Under the pieces are notes generated by a model that was not told where the DNA came from, ran no database searches, and saw only the letters and a list, made by a program, of their open reading frames with translations. This document shows, piece by piece, positions 25,142 to 35,000 of a DNA stretch of 35,250 nt (the stretch's first letter is position 1; each line of letters starts with the position of its first letter). The DNA is from Flavobacteriales bacterium (GTDB taxonomy: Bacteria > Bacteroidota > Bacteroidia > Flavobacteriales_F > PHOS-HE28). The position numbers were made by a program, and so were the translations under genes. The stretch covers positions 1 to 35,250 of the forward strand of contig JAHBUM010000006.1 of NCBI GenBank assembly GCA_019638075.1. The letters run 5' to 3'.

Positions 25142-25161
25142 GCCATTGCGCGCGCAATGGC
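25142..25161. promoter_or_regulatory. Perfect 20-bp palindrome upstream of the NRPS-PKS operon
   Basis: GCCATTGCGCGCGCAATGGC reads the same on both strands over all 20 bases. It lies 335 bp before the NRPS-PKS start and 253 bp before the divergent gene. It could be a dimeric regulator site or a cruciform/hairpin. No adjacent regulator gene is present. Confidence 0.5.
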
Positions 25162-25271
25162 TCAGGCCCGTATGAACGCAGGTCATTACACCTTGTCTAT
25201 CAGCACATTAGTTCCATATAAAGAACCACCCGAGCCAAGCCTTCCCAACGCGCCAACGCACCCTTTTCGGC

Positions 25272-25285
25272 AACTTCCAGAAGTT
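25272..25285. promoter_or_regulatory. Operator-like inverted repeat AACTTC-CA-GAAGTT
   Basis: Exact 6-bp arms with a 2-nt spacer, in the AT-richer part of the region and 43 bp upstream of the candidate -7 word at 25329. Spacing and size suit a dimeric transcription factor. The regulator is not known. Confidence 0.4.
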
Positions 25286-25328
25286 ATCAACCTTCGACGA
25301 AACACACTATTCTGGCGACGAATGAGGG

Positions 25329-25336
25329 TAGATTTG
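25329..25336 (+). promoter_or_regulatory. Candidate -7 element TAGATTTG of the NRPS-PKS operon
   Basis: Exact TAnnTTTG match. It would give a leader of about 150 nt, unlike the leaderless starts seen elsewhere in the window. A second, weaker possibility is CCTTTTG (25484-25490), 6 nt before the ATG at 25497. No clear -33 word for either. Confidence 0.35.
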
Positions 25337-25496
25337 CATCGGTTAACGAGGTCAGTCCTCGATCGACCCTGACCGCACTGTCAGACAACTTTCCTACCTG
25401 TTGGATCGTATGATGTTGCCCCGTGAGAAGTACCCTTTCCACGCCACCACACCACTGACCCTCCCCCTGACATCGTAAGGCCACCTTTTGACGAAC

Positions 25497-28400
25497 ATGA
25501 GCAGCGAGAAACGCCCCCGATCCATCATCGACCTTTTCCACCTTGGCCTGCACAGCGCCCCACAGCGGATCGCGCTTTCGCATGAGGATCGGAGCCTGAC
25601 GTACCAGCAGTTGGACGAGCAGGCCCGCCGCATGGCCGCGCTCCTCGCCACACACGCCGTAGCCCCCGGCAAGGTGGTCTCCGTCTGCCTCGACCGCAGC
25701 CCCGAACTGATCGTCTCCGTGCTCGGAATCCTACAGGCCGGTGCCGCGTATTCGCCCATCGATCCCACCTACCCCGCCGAGCGCATCGCGGGGATGCTGG
25801 AAGATGCCCAGCCCCCGGTGGTGATCACCAGCAAGGTGCATCAGCACCTCTTCAAAGGCACGCAGGCGAAGGTGTTGCTGATCGAAGTCATCAACCTCAA
25901 CAACGGCCCGCTGTTCGAAGGCCCCTGCCCCGCCACACCCAACGACCTGCTCTATGTGCTCTTTACCAGCGGCAGCACCGGTCGTCCCAAGGGCGTGGCG
26001 ATGCACCATGCGCCGCTGATCAACCTGATCCAGTGGCAACTACGCACTTCGGTCCTGAAGGCCAGCGATAAGACCCTGCAGTTCGCGCCCATCAGCTTCG
26101 ATGTGAGCTTTCAGGAACTCTTCACCACGTTCGCGCAAGGCGGAACACTGGTACTGATCACCGATGAGGACCGCCTGAACAGCACACAGCTCCTGCGGAA
26201 GATCATCGCCGAGAAGATCAACCGCATCATCGTGCCCTTCGTAGCACTTCAGTATCTTGCTGAAGCGGTGGAGCGCACGGGCGAAGTGCCATCCAGTTTG
26301 AAAGAAGTCTTCACCAGCGGCGAACAGTTGAAGATCACACCTGCGATCATCAACCTCTTCAAGCAATTGCCCGATGTGCGCTTCTGCAACCAGTACGGCC
26401 CCACCGAAGGCCACGTGGTGAGCGAGCTTGAACTGAAGGGCGATCCTTCCTCCTGGCCTGCACTGCCCAACATCGGCAAGGCCATCGACAATGTGAAGCT
26501 CTACGTGCTCGATGAGCAAATGAAGCCGGTGAAGAAGGGCGAAGAAGGCGAACTGTACCTCGGTGGCGCGTGCGTCGCGAAAGGCTACATCGGCCGCGAT
26601 GACCTTACCGCCGAACGCTTCCTCGCGGATCCGTTCATCACCGGTGGAAGGATGTACAAGACCGGCGACCGCGCTGCGGAACTACCGAACGGAGAGATCG
26701 ACTACAAGGGCCGCATCGATGGCCAGGTGAAGGTGCGCGGCTATCGCATCGAACTCGGTGAAGTGGAAGTGGCGATGGAGAAGCACCCTGCGGTGGAACA
26801 AGCCGTGGCGAACGTGCGCGAGGACCGTCCGGGACTGAAGCGCTTGATCGGCTACTACGTGGCGAAGCCCGCCTCCGCTGAAGCTCCAGCGGGGAACAGC
26901 GGGCTCAGCACGAACGACCTCCGCAAGCACCTCGCCTCCCTCCTGCCCGACTACATGCAGCCTTCCGCCTTCGTGGCCGTGAAGGAACTGCCGCGCACAC
27001 CCAGCGGCAAGATCGACCGCAAGGCATTGCCCGCACCCGATGTGAAGCGCCCCGAGTTGGACGTTGCCTTCGCTGCGCCGCAGAGCGCTGTGCAGAAGAC
27101 GCTCGCCAACGTGTGGGCCGATCTGCTCGGCATCGACCGCGTGGGCATCGACGACAATTTCTTCGACCTCGGCGGCAACTCGTTGCTGAGCATCCAATGT
27201 GTGGCGCAGCTCGAAGGCCATGGCCTGAAGCTGCCGATCGTGAAACTGTACCAGCATCCGACGATCAAGGCGTGCGCCGCGTATCTGGAAGGGGATGCCA
27301 AGGCGGTATCGCCCGCCGAGATGGCCAAGGCCCGCGCAGGGGCGAGACATGTCTCACCCGATAAGCGGGACATCGCCATCATCGGCATGAGCGGCCGTTT
27401 CCCCGGCGCTGCCAATGTGGAGGAGCTGTGGCAGAACCTGCTGGCGAAGAAGAACAGCATCAGCACGTGGAGCGCTGACGAGATCGACCCGAGCGTTCCC
27501 GCTGAACTGCGCAACGACCCCGACTACGTGAAGGCGCGCGGTGTGATCACCGATGCCGACAAGTTCGATGCGGGCTTCTTCGGCGTGAACCCCAAGGTGG
27601 CCGCGCTGATGGATCCCCAGCAACGCGTATTCCTTGAAACGGCATGGGCCGCGTTGGAGGACGCCGCGTACGACCCCGCCCAGTTCGCAGGGCTCATCGG
27701 CGTGTACGCCGGCATGGGCAACAACACCTACTTCACGCGCAACGTCATCGGCCATCCCGAGCTGATCGAGCAGGTCGGCGACTTCGCGGTGATGACCGGC
27801 AACGAGAAGGACTACATCGCCACGCGCCTCGCGTTCGAGTTCGACCTGCGCGGCCCGGCGTTGAGCATCCACACGGCGTGCAGCACCTCGCTCGTCGCGA
27901 TCGCACAAGCGTTCAAGGCGCTGCGCGATGGCGAATGCGACATGGCACTGGCCGGTGGCATCGCCCTCACCGTGCCGTTCAACAGCGGCATCGTGTACAA
28001 CGAGGGCGGCATGTACAGCCCCGACGGGAGCACGCGCACCTTCGACGCCGAGGGCAAGGGCACCAGCTTCAGCGATGGCGTGGGCATCATCGTGCTCAAG
28101 CGCCTCGACGATGCGGTCCGCGACAACGACCACATCTACGCCACGATCAAGGGCGCTGCGTTGAACAACGACGGCAGCGAGAAGGCCAGTTTCACCGCAC
28201 CCAGCGTGCGCGGGCAGGCCGAAGTGATCGCCATGGCGCAAGCCGATGCCGGTGTGACGCCGGAGCAGATCACGTACGTGGAAACGCACGGGACGGCGAC
28301 GCCGCTCGGTGATCCGATCGAGGTGGAGGCATTGACATTGGCATTCGCCAATGTCAACGCCGCAGGGGCGGACCATGGTCCGCCCGACACCAACGCGAAA

Positions 28401-31400
28401 CATTGTGTGATCGGATCGATCAAATCGAACATCGGCCACCTGACGCCCGCCGCCGGTGCGGCCGGTGTGATCAAGACGGCGCTGGCACTGCGTGAGGAGG
28501 TGATCCCCGCCAACTGGGGTTTCGAGAAGCCGAACCCCGCGATCGACTTCGCGAACTCGCCGTGCCGCGTGGCCACGGAGAACGTCACTTGGCCGCGCAC
28601 GGGCACACCGCGCTACGCCGGTGTCTCATCGTTCGGCGTGGGCGGCACCAATGCACATGTCATCCTCGCCGAACCGCCGGTGGCTTCAGCCTCCAGCGCT
28701 TCGCGCGAGAAACAATTGCTCCTGCTCAGTGCGAAGAGCAAGACCAGCCTCGACGCCATGACGGATAACCTCCGCGCGTGGCTCGAAGCACATCCGAACG
28801 CATCCCTCGCCGATGCCGCCTACACGTTGCAAGTAGGTCGCCGCTCCTTCAAGCATCGCCGCCTGATCGTGGGCGGTTCGCACGGCGAAGTGATCGAAGC
28901 GATCGCGAACAAGGATGCCGCGCTGATCGGCACGCGCGAACTGCATGAAGCCGCACCGGGCGTGGTGTTCATGTTCCCCGGCCAGGGTTCGCAGTACGTG
29001 AACATGGGCCGTGATCTCTGCGACAGCGAGCCGGTGTTCAAACAACACTTCGATCAGTGCTGCGAGCTCTTCTCGAAGGAGTTCGGCACTTCGCTGCTCC
29101 ACATCATCTTCCCCAAAGCTGGTGAAGAGTCTGCCGCCGCCGAGCAACTGAAGCAGACCATCTACACGCAGGCATCGCTCTTCACCATGCACTACAGCCT
29201 CGCGAAGCTATGGATGCACTGGGGCATCACGCCCGATGCGATGATGGGCCACAGCATCGGCGAGTTCGCTGCGGCTTGTCTCGCTGGTGTGTTCTCGCTG
29301 GAGGATGCCGTGAAGCTCGTTGCCAGCCGTGGCCGCATGATGCAGGAACTGCCCGGTGGCAGCATGCTGAGCGTGCGCGCAGCAGAAGAGGATGTGGTGA
29401 AGCGCCTGCCCGCCGGATGCAGCATCGCGGCCAACAACGGTCCGCAGTTGTGCGTGGCCAGCGGTCCGCACGAGGCGATCGCGAAGCTGCAAGGCGAACT
29501 GGAGAAGGACGGCATCACCTGCAAACTGCTCGTGACCAGCCACGCCTTCCACAGCCCGATGATGGACGCCATGGTGGCGCCGTACAAGAAGGTGGTGGAG
29601 AGCGTGACGTTGAGCGCGCCGCGCATCCCGATCGTGAGCACGGTGACCGCCGAATGGCTGAAGGACGACGAGGCCGTTTCCGCGAAGTACTGGAGCGATC
29701 ACCTGCGTGCCACCGTGCGTTTCGCGCAAGCCGTGAAGTTCGCGTGGGCGGATGCGGATAGGGTCATGTTGGAAGTGGGCCCGCGCACGACGGCTACTAC
29801 GCTGGCTCGTCAACAGAGCAGCGACAACAAGAAACAAGCGGCCGTTCCCTCACTGGGTGATTCCGCAGGCAATGGGAACGAACTGGCGCAACTGCTGAAG
29901 GCCGTCGGTGGCCTATGGCAGAGCGGCGTGCTCATCGACTGGAACAAGTTCTACGAGCGCGAGGAACGTCGCCGCATTTCGCTACCGACGTACGCCTTCG
30001 AGCGTATCCGTCATTGGGTCGATCCTGTAGCCATGGTGGCCGATGGTGGTCGTGCGATCGCAAGCACTGCGATCGAAGCGCCGGTAACGAACGGCGGTGA
30101 TGCGAACCTTACGCCGAAAGAAGCGCTGATCGCGCAGATCAAGCACCTGCTGGAAGAAAGCTCCGGCCTTGAACTGGCCGAAGCCAGCAACGAGGAGACC
30201 TTCCTCGAAATGGGCCTCGATTCGCTCTTCCTCACACAGGTGGCTACTTCGTTGAGCAAGAAGTTCGGCGTGAAGATCTCGTTCCGCCAATTGAACGAGG
30301 AACTTCCGAACCTCGATCGGCTGGCGGATCATATCCTGCCGCATTGGAACGCTGGTGCGGCCACCGCAGGGGTCGACCACGGTCGACCCGTTGCCGCCGC
30401 AACGCCCACGGCCAACGCACTGGAAGACGCCCCCGAACTGAAGAAGGTCTTCGGCGCGCAGGCACGCATCAGCAAGGAGAAGGTGGACGACATGACGCCG
30501 CAGCAGCGCGCGTGGTTCGATGCCTTCGTGAAGCGCTACGTGGCGAAGACCGCGAAGAGCAAAGCCTTCACTCAGACCCACCGCAAGCCGATGGCCGACC
30601 CGCGCGTGGTCACCGGTTTCAAACCGCAGACGAAGGAGCTCATCTACCAAGTGGTGGTGGACAAGAGCGTGGGCTGTCATTTATGGGACATCGACGGCAA
30701 CGAGTACGTGGACATCCTCAGCGGCTTCGGCTCTTCGATGTTCGGTTACATGCCCGACTTCATCAAGGAAGCCTGCCACAAGCAACTGGACACCGGCATC
30801 GAGATCGGCCCGATGCATCCGCTTGCAGCGGAGGTGTCGACGCTGCTGTGCGAACTGACCGGCGCGGAGCGTGCAGCGGTGTGCAATACGGGTTCCGAAG
30901 CGGTACTCGGCGCGATGCGCATGGCGCGCACGGTGACCGGTCGCAGCCTGATCATCTCGTTCAGCGGCAGCTACCACGGCATCAACGATGAGGTGATCAT
31001 CCGCGGCAGCAAGAGCAAGAAGAGCTACCCCGGCGCGCCCGGCATCATGCCGCAGGCGGTGGAGAACATGCTCGTGCTCGACTACGGTACACCCGAGAGC
31101 CTGGAGATCATCCGGCAACGTTGCCACGAAGCAGCAGCCGTTCTTGTGGAACCGGTTCAGAGCCGCCGCATGGAATTCCGTCCGGTGGACTTCCTCCGCG
31201 AGGTGCGCCGCATCACACAGGAGCACGGCACCGCGCTGATCTTCGACGAGGTGATCACCGGTTTCCGCACACACCAGAACGGAACACAAGGGCTGTTCGG
31301 CATCCAGGCGGATATCGGCACCTACGGTAAAGTGATCGGTGGTGGCATGCCCGTGGGAGCCATGATCGGCAAGAGCGAATGGATGGACGCCCTTGACGGC

Positions 31401-32033
31401 GGCCACTGGCAGTTCGGCGATGACAGCGTTCCACCGGCTGGTGTGACCTACTTCGCGGGAACCTTCGTGCGCCATCCGCTGACGCTCGCTGCCATGAAGG
31501 CCGCGTTGGTGTATATGAAGAACGAAGGCCCTGCCCTACAGGAACGCCTGAACACGATCACCGAGGACATGGTGGCGCGTGTGAACGGCCTGTTCGACAA
31601 GTACCAGCTCCCCTACCGCTGGGTGAACTTCGGCAGCGCGTTCAAAACGAAGTACGACGAGAGCGTCAACTACACCGAGCTCTTCTTCATGCTGATGCGC
31701 TACCACGGTGTGCATGTGCTGGACTTCCCGCACTTCATCACCACGGCGCACAGCACAGCGGACATCGAGTTCATCATCAATACCGTGGAGAAGGTCTGCG
31801 TGGAACTGCGCGAGAGCGGCTTCATGCCGGAACGCACCTATCCCATCGAACGCGTGAACCGTGTGCTGCAAGGCCATACGCGCACGCTGAAGGAGCGTGT
31901 CATCAAAGCCAGCGAACCTCCCGTGCCCCAGGCACGTTTAGGCCGCACACGCGCCGGTGATCCCGCGTGGTTCGTTCCCGACCCGCAACGCGCAGGAAAG
32001 TATCTGATGGTCACCAACGAAGAAGAAGATTGA
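25497..32033 (+). CDS. Hybrid NRPS-PKS: A-PCP-KS-AT-ACP-aminotransferase
   Basis: 2178 aa from ATG at 25497. A TTG 9 bp upstream is in frame but less likely. The domains run as follows. Adenylation at about 20-510 (LFTSGSTGRPKG from 155; YGPTE; A10 Lys505 in TPSGKIDRKAL), with no condensation domain before it, so it is a loading module. PCP at about 530-605 (FDLGGNS, Ser562). KS at about 623-1050 (TACSTS with Cys795, His931 in ETHGTATPLGDP, His981 in SNIGHL). AT at about 1158-1470 (GQGSQY, GHSIGE with Ser1253, HAFH 1349-1352, which indicates malonyl-CoA). ACP at about 1535-1605 (MGLDS, Ser1576). Class III PLP aminotransferase at about 1690-2110 (PLP Lys1945 in YGKVIGGGMP). There is no KR or DH. 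This is the MycA/McyE-like way to a beta-amino acid. Three palindromic inserts lie within. Confidence 0.95.
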   Translation: MSSEKRPRSIIDLFHLGLHSAPQRIALSHEDRSLTYQQLDEQARRMAALLATHAVAPGKVVSVCLDRSPELIVSVLGILQAGAAYSPIDPTYPAERIAGMLEDAQPPVVITSKVHQHLFKGTQAKVLLIEVINLNNGPLFEGPCPATPNDLLYVLFTSGSTGRPKGVAMHHAPLINLIQWQLRTSVLKASDKTLQFAPISFDVSFQELFTTFAQGGTLVLITDEDRLNSTQLLRKIIAEKINRIIVPFVALQYLAEAVERTGEVPSSLKEVFTSGEQLKITPAIINLFKQLPDVRFCNQYGPTEGHVVSELELKGDPSSWPALPNIGKAIDNVKLYVLDEQMKPVKKGEEGELYLGGACVAKGYIGRDDLTAERFLADPFITGGRMYKTGDRAAELPNGEIDYKGRIDGQVKVRGYRIELGEVEVAMEKHPAVEQAVANVREDRPGLKRLIGYYVAKPASAEAPAGNSGLSTNDLRKHLASLLPDYMQPSAFVAVKELPRTPSGKIDRKALPAPDVKRPELDVAFAAPQSAVQKTLANVWADLLGIDRVGIDDNFFDLGGNSLLSIQCVAQLEGHGLKLPIVKLYQHPTIKACAAYLEGDAKAVSPAEMAKARAGARHVSPDKRDIAIIGMSGRFPGAANVEELWQNLLAKKNSISTWSADEIDPSVPAELRNDPDYVKARGVITDADKFDAGFFGVNPKVAALMDPQQRVFLETAWAALEDAAYDPAQFAGLIGVYAGMGNNTYFTRNVIGHPELIEQVGDFAVMTGNEKDYIATRLAFEFDLRGPALSIHTACSTSLVAIAQAFKALRDGECDMALAGGIALTVPFNSGIVYNEGGMYSPDGSTRTFDAEGKGTSFSDGVGIIVLKRLDDAVRDNDHIYATIKGAALNNDGSEKASFTAPSVRGQAEVIAMAQADAGVTPEQITYVETHGTATPLGDPIEVEALTLAFANVNAAGADHGPPDTNAKHCVIGSIKSNIGHLTPAAGAAGVIKTALALREEVIPANWGFEKPNPAIDFANSPCRVATENVTWPRTGTPRYAGVSSFGVGGTNAHVILAEPPVASASSASREKQLLLLSAKSKTSLDAMTDNLRAWLEAHPNASLADAAYTLQVGRRSFKHRRLIVGGSHGEVIEAIANKDAALIGTRELHEAAPGVVFMFPGQGSQYVNMGRDLCDSEPVFKQHFDQCCELFSKEFGTSLLHIIFPKAGEESAAAEQLKQTIYTQASLFTMHYSLAKLWMHWGITPDAMMGHSIGEFAAACLAGVFSLEDAVKLVASRGRMMQELPGGSMLSVRAAEEDVVKRLPAGCSIAANNGPQLCVASGPHEAIAKLQGELEKDGITCKLLVTSHAFHSPMMDAMVAPYKKVVESVTLSAPRIPIVSTVTAEWLKDDEAVSAKYWSDHLRATVRFAQAVKFAWADADRVMLEVGPRTTATTLARQQSSDNKKQAAVPSLGDSAGNGNELAQLLKAVGGLWQSGVLIDWNKFYEREERRRISLPTYAFERIRHWVDPVAMVADGGRAIASTAIEAPVTNGGDANLTPKEALIAQIKHLLEESSGLELAEASNEETFLEMGLDSLFLTQVATSLSKKFGVKISFRQLNEELPNLDRLADHILPHWNAGAATAGVDHGRPVAAATPTANALEDAPELKKVFGAQARISKEKVDDMTPQQRAWFDAFVKRYVAKTAKSKAFTQTHRKPMADPRVVTGFKPQTKELIYQVVVDKSVGCHLWDIDGNEYVDILSGFGSSMFGYMPDFIKEACHKQLDTGIEIGPMHPLAAEVSTLLCELTGAERAAVCNTGSEAVLGAMRMARTVTGRSLIISFSGSYHGINDEVIIRGSKSKKSYPGAPGIMPQAVENMLVLDYGTPESLEIIRQRCHEAAAVLVEPVQSRRMEFRPVDFLREVRRITQEHGTALIFDEVITGFRTHQNGTQGLFGIQADIGTYGKVIGGGMPVGAMIGKSEWMDALDGGHWQFGDDSVPPAGVTYFAGTFVRHPLTLAAMKAALVYMKNEGPALQERLNTITEDMVARVNGLFDKYQLPYRWVNFGSAFKTKYDESVNYTELFFMLMRYHGVHVLDFPHFITTAHSTADIEFIINTVEKVCVELRESGFMPERTYPIERVNRVLQGHTRTLKERVIKASEPPVPQARLGRTRAGDPAWFVPDPQRAGKYLMVTNEEED
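26875..26892. repeat. Imperfect palindrome in the A-domain linker codons
   Basis: CCGCTG-AAGCTC-CAGCGG has 6-bp arms and an inner AGCT, so 16 of 18 bases are symmetric. It encodes SAEAPA within a loop between adenylation motifs A8 and A9, where family members vary in length. It differs in sequence from the other two palindromes of this gene, so relationship is uncertain. Confidence 0.4.
28366..28385. repeat. Perfect 20-bp palindrome inserted in frame in the KS domain
   Basis: GGGCGGACCATGGTCCGCCC is fully self-complementary and encodes G957 to P963 (GADHGPP), preceded by CCGCAG. It lies in a surface loop between KS motifs ETHGT and SNIGH, where the protein is longer than typical KS domains. 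It is the sister of the copy at 30370. Confidence 0.75.
30370..30389. repeat. 20-bp palindrome inserted in frame in the ACP-aminotransferase linker
   Basis: GGGTCGACC-AC-GGTCGACCC has exact 9-bp arms and encodes GVDHGRP in the linker after the ACP, preceded by the same CCGCAG as the copy at 28366. The four arm differences between the copies come as two compensating pairs, so the palindrome is kept while the sequence changes. Confidence 0.75.
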
Positions 32034-32069
32034 TCGGCAACGGACAGCCAGTACGTTCAGCACATTCCT

Positions 32070-35000
32070 ATGGAGAAATTCATTCCTGAGATCAAGTTCG
32101 CGCAAGTGGAGTTCGACCCGTTCGTTGGCGGACCGATCGAACGCACTGTTCCCAGCACCGAAGCACAGCGGGAAGTGTTCATCGCCTCGCAGATGGGCAA
32201 CGACGCTTCCTGCGCGTACAACGAATCGGTTTCCCTTGAACTGAAAGGCCAGCTGGATGTGGCCGCGATGGAAAGCGCCATGACGCACCTATTGGAGCGC
32301 CATGAGGCGCTGCGCGGTTGCATGAGCGCCGATGGCACGCGCGTGATCATCCTCGAGAACAGCCCTATCAAGCTGCAGTTCCTCGACCTCTCGTCCATGC
32401 CTGCGCCGCAACGCCAGAAAGAGCTGGACCGCTTCGCGGAGCGCGACATGACGACTCCGTTCGACCTGCTGAACGGACCGATCTTCCGCGCCACGCTGAT
32501 CAAGATCGGCGCGGAGGAGCACCTGCTGCGCCTGACCGGCCACCACGTGCTCGTGGACGGCTGGAGCCTCGGCATCATGATGGCCGACATCAGCAAGCTC
32601 TACAGCGGAACACCGCTTGAACCGGCGATCCCCTTCAGCGAATTCGCCATCGCGGTCATCGACCACCAGAAGACGAGCGAGCACGCCGACACCGAGCGCT
32701 TCTGGCTGGACCAGTTCAAGGGCGGACACCCACGCCTGGACCTGCCCGCCGACAAGGCACGCCCGCGGATGAAGACCTACAGCGGCAACCGCATCGACAT
32801 CGAGCTCGACGCGGAATTGACGCACAAGCTGAAGGAACTCGCCACGCGCAGCGGCGCCAGCCTGGTGACGATGCTGCTGACGTGCTACGAGATGCTCATC
32901 CACCACATCACGGGGCAATCCGACATCGTGGTGGGCCTTCCGGCCGCCGGTCAGAACGACTTCGGCATGAAGCACCTCGTGGGGCATTGCGTGAACCTGC
33001 TCGCCCTGCGCAGCCGCATCGATGACGAGCGCCCGTTCCTCGATCACCTGAAGGAGCGCCGCACCGCCGTACTGGACGCCAGCGATCACCAGAAGTACAC
33101 CTTCGGCACGCTGGTGCGCAAGCTGAACGTACCGCGCGAACCCGGCCGCATCCCCCTGGTGCCGGTCGTGTTCAACATCGACATGAACATGGACGACGGT
33201 GTCGCCTTCAACGGCCTCGCCCATCGGTTCATCAGCAACGCGCGCCGCTTCGAGAACTTCGAGCTGTTCCTCAACGCCACCGGCTCCGAGAAACACCTCA
33301 CGCTGGAGTGGAGCTACAACACCGACCTCTTCGACGAGGCCACGGTGCGCGGCTGGATGCGCGACCTCAAAGGCATCATCGAACGGGCGCACGCCGCACC
33401 CACGCAACGCATCGGAACGCTCGTGGCACCGCCCGCCGCGATCAACGCACCACTCCCCCCCAGGTCCTGGAACGGTGGTCCTTCGCCCTATCCGAAGGAA
33501 ACGATGGATGCGCTGTTCGACCGCAAGTGCGACCGCTTCCCGGACAGCATCGCCGTGGAGATCGGCGACCAGCGTGTGACCTACGCCGAACTGCGCAAGC
33601 TGGCGGATACGCTGGCGGCGGAGCTCGTCCATCGCGGATCGAAGCCCGGTGACCCGGTCGGCATCTGCCTGGACAAGTCCATCGCCACGCAGACCGCGAT
33701 GCTCGCGATCCTGAAGGCCGGTGGCTGTTACGTGCCGTACGACCTCACCTACCCGGAAGAGCGTGTACGGTACATGCTGGATGATGCGAAGCCGCGCTTC
33801 ATGCTCACGCACGGGCATCTGCTGGGGCAGCTTCCCGGCATGACGGACCGCGCGATCCTCCTGAACAAGGTGGGCGGCGCGGAGGAAGGGCAGTTCGCGA
33901 CACGCCCGGCACCGCAACGCAGGCACGACGCCGACAGTGCCGCATACATCCTGTACACCAGTGGCAGCACCGGCAACCCGAAAGGCGTGGTGGTGCCCCA
34001 TCGCGGTGTGGTTCGCCTGGTGCGCGACCAGAACTACATGTCCTTCACCGCAGACCAGGTATACCTGCAGATGGGCAACCTGTGCTTCGATGCGAGCACG
34101 TTCGAGATCTGGGGCGCATTGCTCAACGGCGCACGACTGGTGATCCAACCGCAGGTGAAGCCGACGATGCGCGAAGTGGCCGAAGTGTTGAAGGCCCACA
34201 AGGTGACCACCGTGCTGTTCCCCACCGGCCTGTTCAACATGCTCGTGGATGAGCAGATGGATGCGCTGCGCGGCCTGAAGCACTTGGTGACCGGCGGCGA
34301 TACGATGAGCCCCGCACATGCACGCAAAGTGCTGCGCGAACTCGGTCCCGGTGTGCTGGTGAACGCCTACGGGCCCACGGAGAACAGTGTGATCGTGACC
34401 TGCCAGGTGATCAGCAATGAGAGCCAGCTGGCCACCACCGTGCCGATCGGGAAACCCATCGCGAACACCGAAGCGTACATCCTCGATGAGGCCATGCGGC
34501 CAGTACCCATCGGGGCCAACGGCGAGCTCTATGCCGGCGGTGATGGTGTTGCGCTCGGCTACTGGCAGCGTCCGGAGCTGACCGAAGAGAAGTTCGTGGC
34601 CGATCCGTTCAGCGGGCGCCCCGGTGCGAAACTGTACCGCACCGGCGACCTTGCACGCTGGCGCGAGGATGGCACGATCGAATTCCTCGGCCGTGCGGAC
34701 ACGCAGGTGAAACTGCGAGGCTTCCGGATCGAGCTCGGTGAGATCGAAAGTGCGCTGAGCGATCTGCGCACGGTGAAGGATACCGTGGTGCTGGCGCGCC
34801 AGGATGGTGCCAGCGACAAACAACTGGTCTGCTACGTGGTGCTTTCAGATGCGCAGGACCACGAAGACCTTGAGCGCCGCGAGCGTACGTTGCAGGCCGT
34901 GCGCGAGCACATCGCCGCCAAACTGCCGTCGCACATGGTACCGGCCGCATTCATCTCGCTGGCCGCGATGCCCTTGACCGCCAACGGCAAGGTGGACCGC

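Larger units (their letters stand above)
24889..25496. other. 608-bp intergenic control region between C25-like gene and NRPS-PKS
   Basis: No convincing gene: the open frames here have no family-like content or signal peptide. The left 250 bp is GC-rich; about 25170-25310 is clearly AT-richer than the rest of the window. It contains a perfect 20-bp palindrome (25142-25161), an operator-like inverted repeat (25272-25285) and an exact -7 word (25329-25336). Three alternating 5-mers, GTCAG/CTGAC/GTCAG (25351, 25369, 25380), could form mutually exclusive stems. Confidence 0.6.

Noticed and set aside
24887-25372. 161-codon open frame covering part of the NRPS-PKS upstream region
   Set aside because: Low-complexity Arg/Pro-rich translation, no homology recognised, and it crosses the palindrome and candidate promoter.
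32289-34823. 844-codon open frame on the minus strand across the C-A-PCP gene
   Set aside because: The plus frame contains every NRPS motif; the minus frame is a GC-driven shadow rich in His, Arg, Val and Gln with no domain.
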